From positions 496,001 to 560,000 of the forward strand of contig JAFEVB010000038.1 in the NCBI GenBank assembly GCA_032629725.1: a stretch of 64,000 bases of DNA, given 5' to 3'. Below, piece by piece: positions 45,714-56,644 of this stretch. The position numbers were made by a program, and so were the translations under genes. Each line of letters starts with the position of its first letter. The stretch's first letter is position 1. The notes under the pieces were generated by a model that saw only the letters and a list, made by a program, of their open reading frames with translations, was not told the DNA's origin and did not search any database. The DNA is from Gremmenia infestans. Its lineage: Eukaryota; Ascomycota; Leotiomycetes; Helotiales; Hamatocanthoscyphaceae.

Positions 45714-48700
45714 TCAGGTGGACCTTGATTGAAGCTTTTCCTTGAGAATTTCCGTATCAAACAACTCCTCTGAGAACGCGGTCGAGAAGCACAGGGATAT
45801 GGCAGCACGCACGAAGCACCGTGAAACCGATTCCCAATGCGGGACCCCCGTGACGAAGTTCGCAGGTATCTTACCGTTCCCACAAGAACAAATAACTGGT
45901 TGACCATTCTCTGTAGACAAAGGAATGCACGAATGAGTGCGGTATTCGCAGCGAGCTAGGTGTGGCCACGAACGACAGCGTTCCACCATCGCAGGCAGAT
46001 TTTGCTTCCACAATTGCAGTTCATCAGCATCGACCTTGATGTGGCAAATCTTTCTGCTAGAAAATGCGCTGAGAAACGGGCCTAGTTGCGGCATGAGTCG
46101 ATTTGTGAGAGGCAGCACTGCGCAGTCAAGGACTACAGTGCGATTGCTGAGGTCGAGTTTTAGACTGCTAATGAGGATGATTACGTGCACGCCGCCACCT
46201 GTAGGGTTGTTGAGGGTGGCGAAGTGTGATTCTTGGCCTTGAAGACCAGTAAAGTGCATGAAAAGCGAAAATAACGAGTCTCTGTACGCGAAACGAATAT
46301 CGCTCTCGGCGCTTGTAGACGTCGATTGAGTCTTCAGACGGCGTTCCCTTGTGTTGAACATCCCGCCGGTATGTGTGTTGAGCCACTGTAACTCAGCTTT
46401 CTTCGAGATGTCGATAATTGGCAAGCAGTTTAGGTTTAGGCGAGACATATTCCATATGAGTGGAGCCCTGCGGGCCAAAAAGACTGGATGGAGATGTGCT
46501 GGGAAGCTTTTCCAGATTGTAGCATCCGCTAGTGGCGCTTCGACCTCAATATACATAGACTTACGGGCGATTCTGGTTCTGCTCTTCATTTTGATCACAG
46601 GTGCGGGGAATTGAAAAGTGATTGGTATAGAATCTGGACCAATGGTTTCAAGGAATGTACATGGTGACCTCTGGCTTGTCTGTACGGCGCCGCCGCTTTG
46701 CAATGCCTTCTGAAGATCATCTGAGAGAATTTGAAGCCGGCAGACCAAAGTAGTCAATTTAGCAGTAGCAGAGTCAACATTCGCAGAGATCTTACAACTG
46801 GCAATATATTTTCCTGTGCTCGAAGCCGATTGTTCAGAGCATGGGAACGGCAGCAGGGAAGAAGTGCCACTCTGGTTTGGCGGATAACTGGTGAAAAAGA
46901 CGCTGCTTTCATCTCCCAAAGTTGTCTCGAAGATATTCATTTCCGTTCCAAGCGTGCCCAGAAAAATTTGTGCGGTAGCTGGGGTGCTTTGAATCCCAAA
47001 GGCAATCTTTGCAGCTTCTGGCTCCAGCAACAGCGTCCAGGCCGGAACCAAAAATGAGACGATGAGAGCGGAGCTACCGCGCCACCGGAGTTCATCTTCT
47101 ATGATGGTGACTTGAAATGAGTGGGTATTTCGTGTCCCAGTTGTGGAGAGGTTGCCAAAGGAGACCTGCACCACAGAGAAAATGTTCTGCCATCTCTGAG
47201 ACTGGTAGCTCGGTGACGATTGTAGCACGCAATGCATGATGGGACTCCCAATCTTTGTGGCGTCGATGTCTGTGATGACTTTGATCTTCTCTCTTGGAAC
47301 AATCAAGGTAGCACATATTATAGGAGGAACATTCTTCTAGTAGCTCAAACCTCCTAAAGTAGCGCCAGGGAAGTTCGATTGCACCGGCGATGACGATAAT
47401 GCGGACACGGACAAGACGCCATACAATTTCAAATATAGATAAAGCTCCTGGATGTAATTCGAGCTCATTAAAACCGTGGTATCGGTCTCAATGAGGTCAA
47501 GAAGCTGGCCCATCGTCTTCTCCCAATTTGTCTCGACGCGACTGCGCACAAAGCGCAGAACGAGGGCGAAGCTACCTCGATGGAAGCGCGGCATTGAGTG
47601 GTTTGACAGAGACCGTGGACTGAGATTGGAGAGCAGAAACTGGACGTTCTCGTGTCGAAACATGTTAACATACACCTTATGCAGTATCCGAGCCAGCCCG
47701 AGCTCATCCAGGTGCAGCCTGACTTGAGTGTCTAGCGCTAGCGATGTTATGCCCGCGGCTGTTCGTCTCCAGGTCAACTTGGTGTGCATCTGTTTCATTT
47801 GGGGGTTGTCATGAGCCGTTCCATAGTTTGAATCCAAGAGCAAGTCGTCTACGGAAGAACATGGCGATGAATTGGCCCAGTACTCGATAGGGAACAGACC
47901 CATCAGCGTCGACATCGTCGGGAAATGTCCACACACCATGCTATTGATACGATCTTGCTGAGATCCTTCTCGCTGTACCAGATACTCAGTGTAGAGACTG
48001 GAATAGCTGCTATTACTCAACAATGGTGCTACAGCAACAAGCAAGTTCATGGAGCCGACATGGTCGATGAGATTAGAGGTATCGATTGAGTTGAATTGGA
48101 GCGGCGCGGCGCCCGCCTCGGTGTAATCGGGCCCGTTCAGAACGATTGGATCCCAGTGATAGGAATCACTATATATACTTGAGGGTTTGATTCTTGTGTT
48201 GTTCGCATGCTGAAGCGCATACGAGAAGCTAATGGCGTCGCCTGCAAAGAACCGGATGGCTGTATCCTGTGTTGAACTCCGTCGAAATGCCTTCGCCCAG
48301 GCTTCGAATTGAATCTGTGCGCCCTGAACGACCTTGAACGGAAAACTCCTCTTACGCATTGACTCGGATTGCAAAGGCGACTCCTTAGCTAGTGGGGCAT
48401 ATGCAGTGGACAGATGAAATCCGAGTAACGGATCTGTGCCATAGTGGAGAGTAGACGAATCGGTCACAAACATTGGGTTGATATGGTCTGCCTTTGGTAC
48501 ACCGGCACGTTTCTCGTCCGTCGTACCGTGATCCCAAAAATGCTGCGCAAGCTTCGGGGCATCTTTGATAGCTCTGATACCAGCAGGAGCTGCAGATCGC
48601 ATCTCGGAAAGGGAAATGGCTGAGTCTCCCATGCGCGCCTTTCGTGACTTCATAGCTCTCTGAATAGCCAGATTTGCATGCTGAACCCAGCTTTTATGCC

Positions 48701-49310
48701 TTGGACTGTTCATTTCCGGAATACGGTAGGTATTCCACACGTCTCTTACTCTCTTCATTGTACTGCTGTCACAACATCTGAGTCGCTCGCCATATTTGCC
48801 ATCATGCCAGCTCTTCAGTGACGTAGCGAGGTCAGAGAGCTTGCTTGCTTGAGAATTTAGGAGCTCTAGCGATGCATCATCCAGGTAGAGATGATAAAAG
48901 ATGCTCCAAAGCTGCAATTGGAGGGCGCCATGTTCATCGTCCAAGATGAGGCTGAGAAGCAGGATGTTCCGCGCTAACGCACCAGGAATCAGTCTTGTGG
49001 GACTCTTTTACAGATAGATACGGAGACGCATTCCATACCAATGGTTGCAGCTTCGATGTCGCAGCAAGTCACATCAGTTCGTCGAGCTACACAAGTCATT
49101 AATAGACGAGCCGAATGGAAATTTACTTGCTCACTGACTGAGATCTTGATCGGTGTAGACGGTGAACAGAACATTGCGAATGTCGCCGCATCCCAATAGC
49201 AGAACATCTGCAGGCTCCTCAATTGGCAGGTTTCTAGTCAGATGAACCGCGGAGGTGTTGCCAACCGGGTAAAAGTAGGTAACGATATCAATGACTACTG
49301 GAGAATACAT
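45714..49310 (-). pseudogene. DUF4470 protein, about 1159 aa, one in-frame TAG
   Basis: Three exons inferred: 49310-49139, 49086-49039 and 48973-45714, summing to 3480 nt in phase (donors GTCAGT and GTATGG; acceptors TGTAG and GTTAG). The N-terminus has the DUF4470 hallmarks: F-Y-P-V-G-N-T-S-A-V, then A-D-V-L-L-L-G-C-G-D-I-R-N-V-L-F-T, then T-C-C-D-I-E, then A-R-N-I-L-L-L-S-L. The rest is one open frame except for a TAG at 47337-47339 between G-G-L-S-Y and K-N-V-P-P-I-I-C. Trp fits there, so TGG to TAG is likely. Both flanking parts stay open (535 and about 540 codons), so the mutation is recent, read through, or a sequencing error. The G-C-G-D-I-R motif is methyltransferase-like, but activity is unknown. 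Confidence 0.8.
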
Positions 49311-49587
49311 GATTCATGCCTCATAGTATCTCATTGAGTAAATCTAAGAAATTGCGGGAGTTGCGAGTTTTGATCCTCTGGTTTGTAGTTGCGTGTGGTG
49401 GTGCTGAGTTTTCTGTGAAACTTCACGCAACCAATTAGGACTTGCCGCATGGCATTTTCACTGCACGTGTGAATGTGGGATTGGCATGTGAATTGTCACG
49501 TTTCCTACGAGATCAACTATGTTTTAATTTTTGTGGATGAGATTCATTCACATATTCCAAAGCAGATCGTCTCACTAAAAATTTGAC
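49311..49587. other. Short spacer upstream of the DUF4470 gene
   Basis: It holds the promoter of the DUF4470 gene and the 3' end of the SET gene. No gene. Confidence 0.6.
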
Positions 49588-51362
49588 TCAGAGCGCGCTA
49601 TCGCTTTTATGTCCCGGCCACGCGAGAGGGTAGTGTAGGTAATCCTTGAATGTGCTCCACTCCTGAAGAAACAAGTTCTTCAGATCAGGATCTTTGAGAA
49701 GCTTGCAGTATGCTCTATGACCCTTCTCGCTCCACCCAGTAACTTGACAGGACTATGGCCGAGCGAGTTAGATAACCTCAATTGCCATGCCAGAATGAGG
49801 CTTCCTACCTTGTTGCAGTACCAGAACAAGCCGCATCTAGAGCACTTTTGAAGAGATGTAGCCTTCTCGTCACATCCTTGGCAGGTGCGGATGCCCCCTT
49901 GAATGGTCGAATACTGTTGTATCTTGTCGCTCAGACTCAACAAATCATTCAAAGAAGTTGGAAATATCTAAATAAGGTTTTATATTAGCATTCTCGGCCT
50001 CCTTGCACGCATTGCCGTTGTATTAAAGCATACCTTGAGGTTGTTCAGAGTCTCATGGCGGATACCTTCTGTCATGTCCATGAACCCATGATGCTCTGCA
50101 TAGAGTATTGCGACTGTATATCCTTTCTGTACAAGCGCTGGGTCAAGCTCCTGGCCCCTTCCATCTGTGTGGAATGCGATTGGGACCCGATGTTTAGCCT
50201 TGTCCTGTACAATGAGCCGCAGGCGGACAATAGCCTCTACGTCAGTGATCTCTCCTAGGAAGCACCAATGTTTGATAGGAGAGTAGTGAAAGCCATCTGT
50301 GGTCCCAAGATACTCCATGTTGATGTCGTTGTCTCCTGGGAGGTTCTCGAACGAAGGGAAGGGTACATCGTTGCGAAGATTCGCATATTGACTATCGCTC
50401 ACCTGCTCTTCCTTCCAAAGCCAGCATTCGTACCCATCCTTATCAAGTCCACTCGGGATATCGACCATTGTCGTCCTCCACTTCCCAGTATAACCGTACG
50501 CCAAGTGTTCAGTTGGATCTTTGGCGTATCTCTCCATCTTCTCTACTGTTCGGCTATCCTTACCTTCCATAACTATGCGGCTCGAGGCTGCTCTTTCTGC
50601 AAATATCGATGCTCTTGCCAAGTCACCATGTGTGACAGCGATCTGAAAGGCATCGTAGTATGCTCTTGGGACGCTGGCATCTGTGATGCCTTCATTGTCG
50701 AGGAGGGCTAGCAGCTTTCGTACGTTGTGCAATGCTGGCAAAGGCGCAGAAAATATCGCTATCCCATCGCCGATCAACTCATCAAGTCTCTTGATCTCGT
50801 CCAGGCTTTCATCGCTCCTTTGGCATTTGTCGGTTGGCAATGAGCATAGTTTGCACGAACAGGTGAAGCGAAATGATGACAACAAGGCTTCACACCGTAG
50901 TTGGCGGCTCGGACGGTCTGGGAGATAGAATATTGTGATCTCCTCTTTCTCTGAAATATCGCGGAGGGCGTGGATCGTCAGCTTCTGGAGATCCTCGTTC
51001 CATGTATTCTGGGCATTCTGGATACAGGAATGATTGATGCGCGACGAATCCAAGAATATGCCACCTTCAATAGCATCGGATCCGAGTGGCAACGCATTGG
51101 TGCGGACTCGTCCCAATTCTGGGCCAGATTCATCACCGAATGCGTTATGTAAGGCAAGAAATTGCTGTCGTTGTTCATTATTTAGGCCAGCTATTGTCTT
51201 CAAGATGGTGTCGTGAAGCTGTTCTTTGGACCTGCCGCCGCGAGGTACTCTGAACAACGGGGGTTCGCAGATAATCCGCGTTCCTTTAATAATAAAGGTT
51301 GTAGCAAGGACGCCTCGACCTTTGCCAGCGATCTCTTGTATGGTGTACGAACATGTTGCCAT
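49588..51362 (-). CDS. SET-domain protein with C-terminal MYND zinc finger
   Basis: Three exons, 51362-50034, 49967-49809 and 49752-49588, give 550 aa in phase (donors GTATGC and GTAGGA; acceptors TTTAG and CATAG). Residues about 10-175 are a SET domain: G-K-G-R-G-V-L, N110-H-S-C113 and E-E-I-T-I-F-Y (Tyr146 at the active-site position), followed by a post-SET-like C-S-C-K-L-C (168-173). A helical region follows, ending in an A-K-D-P-T-E-H-L-A-Y-G segment where many fungal SET proteins stop. Here a further domain continues (H-W-C-F-L-G-E-I; Y-T-V-A-I-L-Y-A-E), then a MYND finger split by the last intron, with all eight zinc ligands present: C-Q-G-C, C-S-R-C, Y-C-N-K-S-C, G-H-R-A-Y-C. It is probably a protein-lysine methyltransferase or regulator; the target is unknown. 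It looks intact. Confidence 0.85.
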
Positions 51363-51846
51363 GGTGCCATCTAGTGTTGACGTTGCTTGGTGTAATAGCC
51401 ATGAGAAACTGCTAGAATCTCCAAAATTTGGTTGAAATTTGTGGCATGCTGCAATTGGCTACAGCCATTGTTACACAACAGACCGACTTATGACTGCAGC
51501 TATAAACTTACACAGAGACATTCTAAACGTAGAAACGCTTCATAGATTTGTTCAAAAAAGAAAACAAGAATCCGAAACTGTAAGAGCTTGGAGACACCTT
51601 AGTTCGCCTAGATGATGGAAGCTGGCTGGTGACGTGCGTGTTGTTGTTGTAGATATTTACGTCCGAAGTCTTCCCCACCCACTATTGCCGACTCTAGTCA
51701 CGTGTGTGGCGTGAGGTCGATTGGACTCATGTGTGATTGGACGCTGAAACGGGTTTGAGCTTTGCGGGGAAATGACGATCAGGCAGTCTAAATAGCGTTC
51801 TTTGAGACACAATTCAACTCACATTCAACCTTGACATAACCTTCTG
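51363..51846. promoter_or_regulatory. Divergent intergenic region between SET-MYND and C2H2 genes
   Basis: 484 bp separate two divergent start codons, so this should contain both promoters. A direct cacgtgtg/cacacgt-like word lies near 51698. No clear TATA box. Confidence 0.5.
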
Positions 51847-52663
51847 ATGATGGAGTGGGTTTTCTAGCCCTATCACTGCTGCTATTATTGTTTAACTGAC
51901 AAAGCAAATAGGGAGGCGTATTGTTCGCGTTGCAAACGAAAGTTCTCCTCGCGGCAGGCATTGCAACAGCATTACGATGATTCCGCTAGCCATAATCGGT
52001 GCGAGGTCTGTGGCTTCGATGGATCCACATGGGAGAAATCATTAGAACATTATCGGACGACAAAACACCGCGTCGTATGCCAGGGCTGCGACGATGGAGA
52101 GGGAATGATATGGGTTCCTCGTTCGCAGGAGTATCTCGATCATCTGAAGGAGCAAAATGTTTGCAAAACTTGCCAGATGCACTTCGAAAGCACTAGCAAC
52201 CTTGATAATGTAAGTAAAGGCTTCTTTTTTCAAATATTACGTTTGACACCGGCTTTAGCATCAAATGGTGCATTTGGAACGATCGATTGAATGTCACGGT
52301 TGCTACCGAACATTCAGAACCTATCCCGCAATGATAATACACTTAGAGTCCGGCGCATGCGACTCTGAGATCGATGTGATCGATCTAAATGAATCTGCCG
52401 CCATGTGTTTCCAGTGGAAGGCATATCTCGTGGAAGAGTATCGCGATAAGCTGCTCAGTTGTCGTGACCTGTCATATGAGTATAGCGAGACAGTCTATCC
52501 ATTCAAGTGCCCAGAATGCAATACTGTTTTTACACGGCTATCAGGTCTATTTCAACACGCGTATAGCAAGGCGTGCAATCAAGATTTGAATAAAGGCAAG
52601 ATAGGTAAATTGGTTAGATGGCTAGAGGTGCAGCACAGTGGGAGTGGGAGTGGGAGTGAATAA
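51847..52663 (+). CDS. C2H2 zinc-finger protein, 236 aa
   Basis: Exons 51847-51854 (only 8 nt: two ATGs and GA), 51912-52209 and 52259-52663 total 711 nt in phase (donors GTGGGT and GTAAGT; acceptors AATAG and TTTAG). Fingers and CxxC pairs in order: Y-C-S-R-C-K-R-K-F..L-Q-Q-H-Y; C-E-V-C-G-F..H-Y-R-T-T-K-H; C-Q-G-C-D-D; C-K-T-C-Q-M-H-F; C-H-G-C-Y-R-T-F..H-L; and C-P-E-C-N-T-V-F..L-F-Q-H-A-Y near the C-terminus. A (S-G)n tail ends it. Fungal proteins with this series of degenerate fingers are common and uncharacterised; nucleic-acid or protein binding is likely. The tiny first exon is inferred from phase and could be wrong. It appears intact. Confidence 0.75.
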
Positions 52664-53176
52664 GCGGATGGCAGGGCACTGAGTGTGTACCAACTTATGG
52701 TCGCTCTCAAGATATCATTGAATGAAGATTGTGCAGTTCGTCCCGATAAAATAAAGCCGTTGGAAGTCAAGAACTTTGCCAGTATATCTGCCAGCCATCG
52801 ATCCGTATCTTACGCTTTGATTAACTGTTTGATCTCCATGCAACAATACCATATCCTCTCCTTTGCTTTACTATATCCTATTTCCGGGCAAGATCCTTAA
52901 GAGGCGGTTCCCATATTGTCCCTTTGGTACCATCCGGAATTGGGCAATCATCCTAGGAATCCGATGAATGACTCGTAGATCTATGTCATTTAGCGGCTGA
53001 CTAGTACGCAACTTCTTCAAAGAGCCAGTGTCAATCGCTTGCATAAGTGCAGTAAACCTGGCCTGAAGTTTAGACATATTTAGAATACTGAAAGCTTTCA
53101 TCACACTCGGGTAGCACGTACTGGACATCTCTTTCTTGGAGGCTGAAACCTTCTTCGTTTACCCCTTCGAGTCCTT
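52664..53176. other. Intergenic
   Basis: No supported gene. The frames at 52685-52900 (+) and 52871-53128 (-) are motif-free. Confidence 0.45.
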
Positions 53177-53661
53177 TCAAACCACAACCCTTTTCCAACA
53201 CTGCTTAATTGGCTCAAGAACCGCTTTTTCATATCCGTCGTGTAAACATGCCCCATGCCCAAGTGTCCTTATACAGTATCGAACTACCACGACATCTCCT
53301 CTCCAAAACAACCGGTTCGACGGAGGCACAATATCCAATATTCGCCTGCAAGTCTCGTTGAGGGGTAAGGTCGAAGATACGGTGCAATGTAGACAGTATT
53401 GGCTGAAAGTTGCGAGGTCTTGTAGGGGGAAGTAAGCCGGGGCTATAGGTTCAGTATGGTTATTTTCTTTCACGTCAACGTGAAATGTTGCCATGGCTCT
53501 TTGTTGATAACCATGGCCCGGCCACGTTTTCAGATCAGGGATAGGATTGTAGAAGTCTGCCAATCTATTTTCGACCATATCATTGTCGTCTCACAAGCCT
53601 GACCCCAGACCCATCAGCAGGGAGGAGTAAAGCCTTGGGCTTTACTTGGCTGACTTGTCAT
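53177..53661 (-). pseudogene. Broken copy 2 of the 36.4-kb hypothetical family
   Basis: A start ATG at 53661 (M-T-S-Q-P) matches copy 1, but a one-base insertion after about 7 codons shifts the frame: A-L-L-L-P-A-D-G-S is found in the next frame. A deletion and stop codons follow before the body resumes at about 53578: L-A-D-F-Y-N-P-I-P-D-L-K-T-W, Y-Q-Q-R-A-M-A-T-F-H, T-L-P-L-N-E-T-C-R-R-I, L-F-W-R-G-D-V-V-V-V-R-Y. The C-terminus differs. Unlike most relics here, it is broken by indels as well as stops. Confidence 0.7.
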
Positions 53662-53680
53662 TCTATGGTAGGCATGCAAA

Positions 53681-54007
53681 TCAATCAAGATAACCTTCAG
53701 ATCTTTCTGAATGTCGTGACCAATCAAAGTGCGATCGGAGGAGTTCGACTAGATAAGCTTGAACCTCAGAAAAGGGTTGAGCGCCGTTGCGGGGATCGAT
53801 GACATTCCAAGCGATTCCGGAATACTTTTCGTCGGTGTTTGTGATAAATAAGCTCGGGGTAGTAAACAAAAGCGTCGAAGATGGTTTCACCCTCGTAACT
53901 GATAACAGAGACACGGCCGAGGACCTGCCAATAGTGGACCGCATCATTCCGCAGTCAATGGCGATTTTCTCCGTAAGGACGTTACAGTGTGGGCCTACTA
54001 GCTTCAT
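53681..54007 (-). CDS. Hypothetical frame, 108 aa
   Basis: ATG at 54007 and a clean frame with moderately protein-like composition (L-F-I-T-N-T-D-E-K-Y-S-G-I-A-W-N-V; V-Q-A-Y-L-V-E-L-L-R-S-H-F). No family is recognised. It lies directly upstream of broken copy 2 on the same strand. Confidence 0.35.
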   Translation of the reverse strand: MKLVGPHCNVLTEKIAIDCGMMRSTIGRSSAVSLLSVTRVKPSSTLLFTTPSLFITNTDEKYSGIAWNVIDPRNGAQPFSEVQAYLVELLRSHFDWSRHSERSEGYLD

Positions 54008-54224
54008 GAGTCTATTTTGATTGTGTGCATCTTGCCTCTTCGTTGGGTTAAAAATTTAGAATTTCAATCGACATTCAAAAAAGCATATCCAGTCTCAATT
54101 ATGACATGTGTTACTCTCGTTCTCCATTTCGACGACGAGAGCTTGCTATGGCGCTTCAACTCGAAGAGATTGAGATCTAGCAAATGAACTGAAGATAGTC
54201 CTCCGGACTATATATTAGCATTCG

Positions 54225-54458
54225 ATGACTTCGAGACCGAAAATGAGGAAGGTGATTTTCACTATCGAGGACCTAAAGCTTACTCACAGCATTGCTAACG
54301 TCGTTGATTCTGATACTTTGGCCATTACAAAATTCAACGGCCGAGAAGACGCAGGCGGTTCAAGATCGAGACTTCGCTCTAAGCTTGAAAGCAAACGAAA
54401 ATCTATAAACCTGGCATCCCATCCTCCAAGCAAAGTATTCTCTGATCATTATCTATGA
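54225..54458 (+). CDS. Hypothetical small frame, 77 aa
   Basis: An ATG frame with a basic Ser/Arg/Lys-rich C-terminal half (S-R-S-R-L-R-S-K-L-E-S-K-R-K-S). No domain is recognised. It could be chance. Confidence 0.25.
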   Translation: MTSRPKMRKVIFTIEDLKLTHSIANVVDSDTLAITKFNGREDAGGSRSRLRSKLESKRKSINLASHPPSKVFSDHYL

Positions 54459-54493
54459 ACAGTTCCAATCAATGACCTCTCCTGTTAACTTTC

Positions 54494-54527
54494 GATATTT
54501 GTGGTTGCGAGGAGTTGAACCTCGAAT
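54494..54527 (-). ncRNA. tRNA T-arm-like hairpin (fragment)
   Basis: The minus strand reads CGAGG TTCAACT CCTCG: a perfect 5-bp stem with a canonical T-loop (T-T-C-A-A-C-T), followed by CAACCACA in the acceptor position. No matching 5' acceptor, D-arm or anticodon arm is visible upstream, so at most it is a 3' fragment of a tRNA or tRNA-derived element. Confidence 0.25.
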
Positions 54528-54556
54528 GGGAAGCTCAAGAATTGTGCCATCTGAAG

Positions 54557-54611
54557 GTTTAATGGAAGCAGAGGGTTTGGATGGCTTGATGGAAGCAGAG
54601 GGGCTTGGATG
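54557..54611 (+). repeat. Short tandem duplication
   Basis: The segment ttgatggaagcagaggg(g)ttggatgg is present twice in tandem (about 24-27 bp per unit, near-perfect), immediately beside the tRNA-like hairpin. Confidence 0.65.
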
Positions 54612-54724
54612 GTTTGACAGTTGCAATTTAATTCGAATAGTCCGATGTACAAATATAATATGACTGTATCTCCTCTGCCGTCACATCTCCTGCCATCTCA
54701 CAACTAGCTTTATGTGTTCTTCGA

Positions 54725-55399
54725 CTATGATGGAGTTAAGCCTAGCATCTCCAGAACGACAGCAGTAGTTCCCTCTTCGCCATTTACATCCCCAACATAT
54801 CCAATCCAACCGTCTCCCAACCTAGCAAATGCAACAGACGTTTCCAGAAGATCGATTCCCGGCCCAGGAAGGGGAACGAGAGATTCGATGACTGAACGAT
54901 CCGTTGCAACATACCATGCAATTTCGGGATCCACATGCTTTAGAAATACCGCCTTGTGACTGTATGAGGATGGGAGTCTATTTGTCGGTCGATCAACTAC
55001 TGCTCGATTGAGAAACATAGTGGTGCGATGATAAGAACCGGCTTCCCATGGGAGTTCCCACTTCTCTCTCATGTACTTTCCCAAGTCGTTGGGACGTATA
55101 TCTGTACTGAATAAACCTCCTAAAACGAGGGTTCCTCCGTTGCGAACGTAGTCGGCTAGTTTTTCAGATACTGCGACGTTTCTGGAAGCGACAATTCCGG
55201 GATCTGTCACTAATACCCCTTTTGGGCAGACATTCTGGTCAAACAGTCCCAAAGCTTCCCGCGCATTTGTGGCTGGTCTAAGATTAGACTTAAGGGCTAG
55301 CGCATCTATGAGATGGCTGTGGACATCCGAGAAAAGGGACTGTTGTGAAGCGCTACCAAGGGAGAAGACGAAGATTTCGGGTGTTGTCAAAGCTTCCAT
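54725..55399 (-). CDS. Conserved hypothetical, possible glutamine-amidotransferase-like fold, about 224 aa
   Basis: The ATG at 55399 (M-E-A-L-T-T-P-E-I-F) is preferred to the upstream one at 55507 because the 36 extra residues look like translated leader. The sequence alternates hydrophobic strands and helices: I-F-V-F-S-L-G, G-V-L-V-T-D-P-G-I-V, L-A-D-Y-V-R-N-G-G-T-L-V-L-G-G-L-F, W-I-G-Y-V-G-D-V-N-G-E-E-G. The 'Y-V-R-N-G-G-T-L-V-L-G' stretch resembles class-I-amidotransferase-like (Rossmann-like) proteins that test a domain for a bound or open state, but no catalytic Cys-His-Glu triad is apparent. It appears intact and single-exon. Function unknown. Confidence 0.6.
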   Translation of the reverse strand: MEALTTPEIFVFSLGSASQQSLFSDVHSHLIDALALKSNLRPATNAREALGLFDQNVCPKGVLVTDPGIVASRNVAVSEKLADYVRNGGTLVLGGLFSTDIRPNDLGKYMREKWELPWEAGSYHRTTMFLNRAVVDRPTNRLPSSYSHKAVFLKHVDPEIAWYVATDRSVIESLVPLPGPGIDLLETSVAFARLGDGWIGYVGDVNGEEGTTAVVLEMLGLTPS

Positions 55400-55852
55400 C
55401 TTTGTGTTTGTTTCGTAAATCCTCAACGTGCTAGAGTAGTACGCTTCAGTATTTATGCTTAAGACTTTCCTGTAGATTATCTTTGATGTTGTTGGGCAGC
55501 AATGCATTTCAACTAGTGAGAAGACACGTGATGTTACTCAACTCCGATTTGATGCGCTGGCACCACCGAAGCTAGGCAACAAGCCACATCTCCAGATTGT
55601 CTTTAGATTCAGACTTTCAAGACAGCGTAAAGGGAACGAGAGGACACTATTGTGTAGGTTCATGGCCAACTGCAATCTCTCCACGGTGGACATGTCAACC
55701 AATAGTGCTCTATTCTGAACAATCATATTTTATCATCACTTATCAACTAACAACTTGTACTGGACACAAAATGTGCTAGGTTTTCGAAAACCACTGTCCT
55801 TTCTGTTGTAAGAATCTTTCCCGTCTTTGTCCCACCGTGTACCATATCCGGC

Positions 55853-56056
55853 ATGGCCATAGAGCTAAGACACGCTATAGATGAATGGGAACCCAAGACT
55901 GCACTGGAGACCTGTGACCGTTGTAAACGCGGGGACACGGAGCCGTTCCGCTCAGAGCATATTCCTTGCAAAATATGCCTGATTAACCAAATGGATGAAC
56001 CGCCACTTAGATTTAACCCTCCATATCAGGTCATTATAAATGAAGTCATTCAGTAG
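55853..56056 (+). CDS. Small Cys-rich hypothetical, 67 aa
   Basis: An ATG frame with two C-x2-C pairs (C-D-R-C and C-K-I-C) separated by 18 residues, a zinc-ribbon-like arrangement. An alternative frame just upstream (about 55788-55860) reads C-P-F-C-C-K-N-L..Y-H-I-R-H-G-H, C2H2-like. The two may be pieces of one zinc-binding protein joined by a frameshift or intron. No further support. Confidence 0.35.
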   Translation: MAIELRHAIDEWEPKTALETCDRCKRGDTEPFRSEHIPCKICLINQMDEPPLRFNPPYQVIINEVIQ

Positions 56057-56609
56057 AAGCAATAATCCTAACATAGAGTTACAAGCTATTTACGCGACAG
56101 TGTCACAATACGGCTTCATCAAATATCTTTTACGAACACTCTAATAAAACTGTCATGTGTTACTTATGGCGGAGCCACTCAACACCGCAAATGTTATTAA
56201 TTTGTCTACTGACTTATCCACAGCCTTCGAACTGCCTAATGCACAGCGATAGCGACTCGGGACTATGATAACACGGGCAGCGCCCGCCGATGGGCATGGA
56301 ACTTTAAAAGCCCTACTTAGTGGCATCAAACGCAATCACAATTATGATATTGATAGTCTAACAAGCGGTGGTACATACCTTCTATTTGCGCCGATATGAC
56401 AATGATTGACTCGAACATAGCAATTCGTCGCGAGGCCCTCAGGAAACGCACCTGCTCTTCTTCTAGCGATCCAGTTCTCCGTGATCTGTGGCTGAATAAA
56501 GTAAGCATTTGAATAGAAAAGTAAGTGGGACGGAAGGCAATTTGGCTCACAACTGTAGCGGAATTCTTCATTAATCACAGAAGGGGCGTTGATTGTTTCT
56601 ACGTTTTGG
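56057..56609. other. No confident gene
   Basis: The minus-strand frame at 56326-56571 (E-E-E-Q-V-R-F-L-R-A-S-R-R-I-A-M-F) is protein-like but unrecognised. It lies where the missing 3' half of MFS copy B would be expected and does not resemble it. Confidence 0.35.
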
Positions 56610-56644
56610 TCTCTACTCACCTCGCTTCGCTCAGCGAATAGAGA
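56610..56644. repeat. 35-bp imperfect inverted repeat at a breakpoint
   Basis: The outer arms tctcta/tagaga and inner arms tcgct/agcga make a hairpin. It sits exactly where MFS copy B loses similarity to copy A. Confidence 0.6.

Noticed and set aside
45937..47057. Plus-strand frames opposite the DUF4470 gene
   Set aside because: Antisense shadows. The minus-strand frame is long, in phase with upstream exons and carries family motifs.
54494..54580. Complete tRNA gene
   Set aside because: Only a T-arm-like hairpin is present; no matching acceptor 5' strand, D-arm or anticodon arm could be found.
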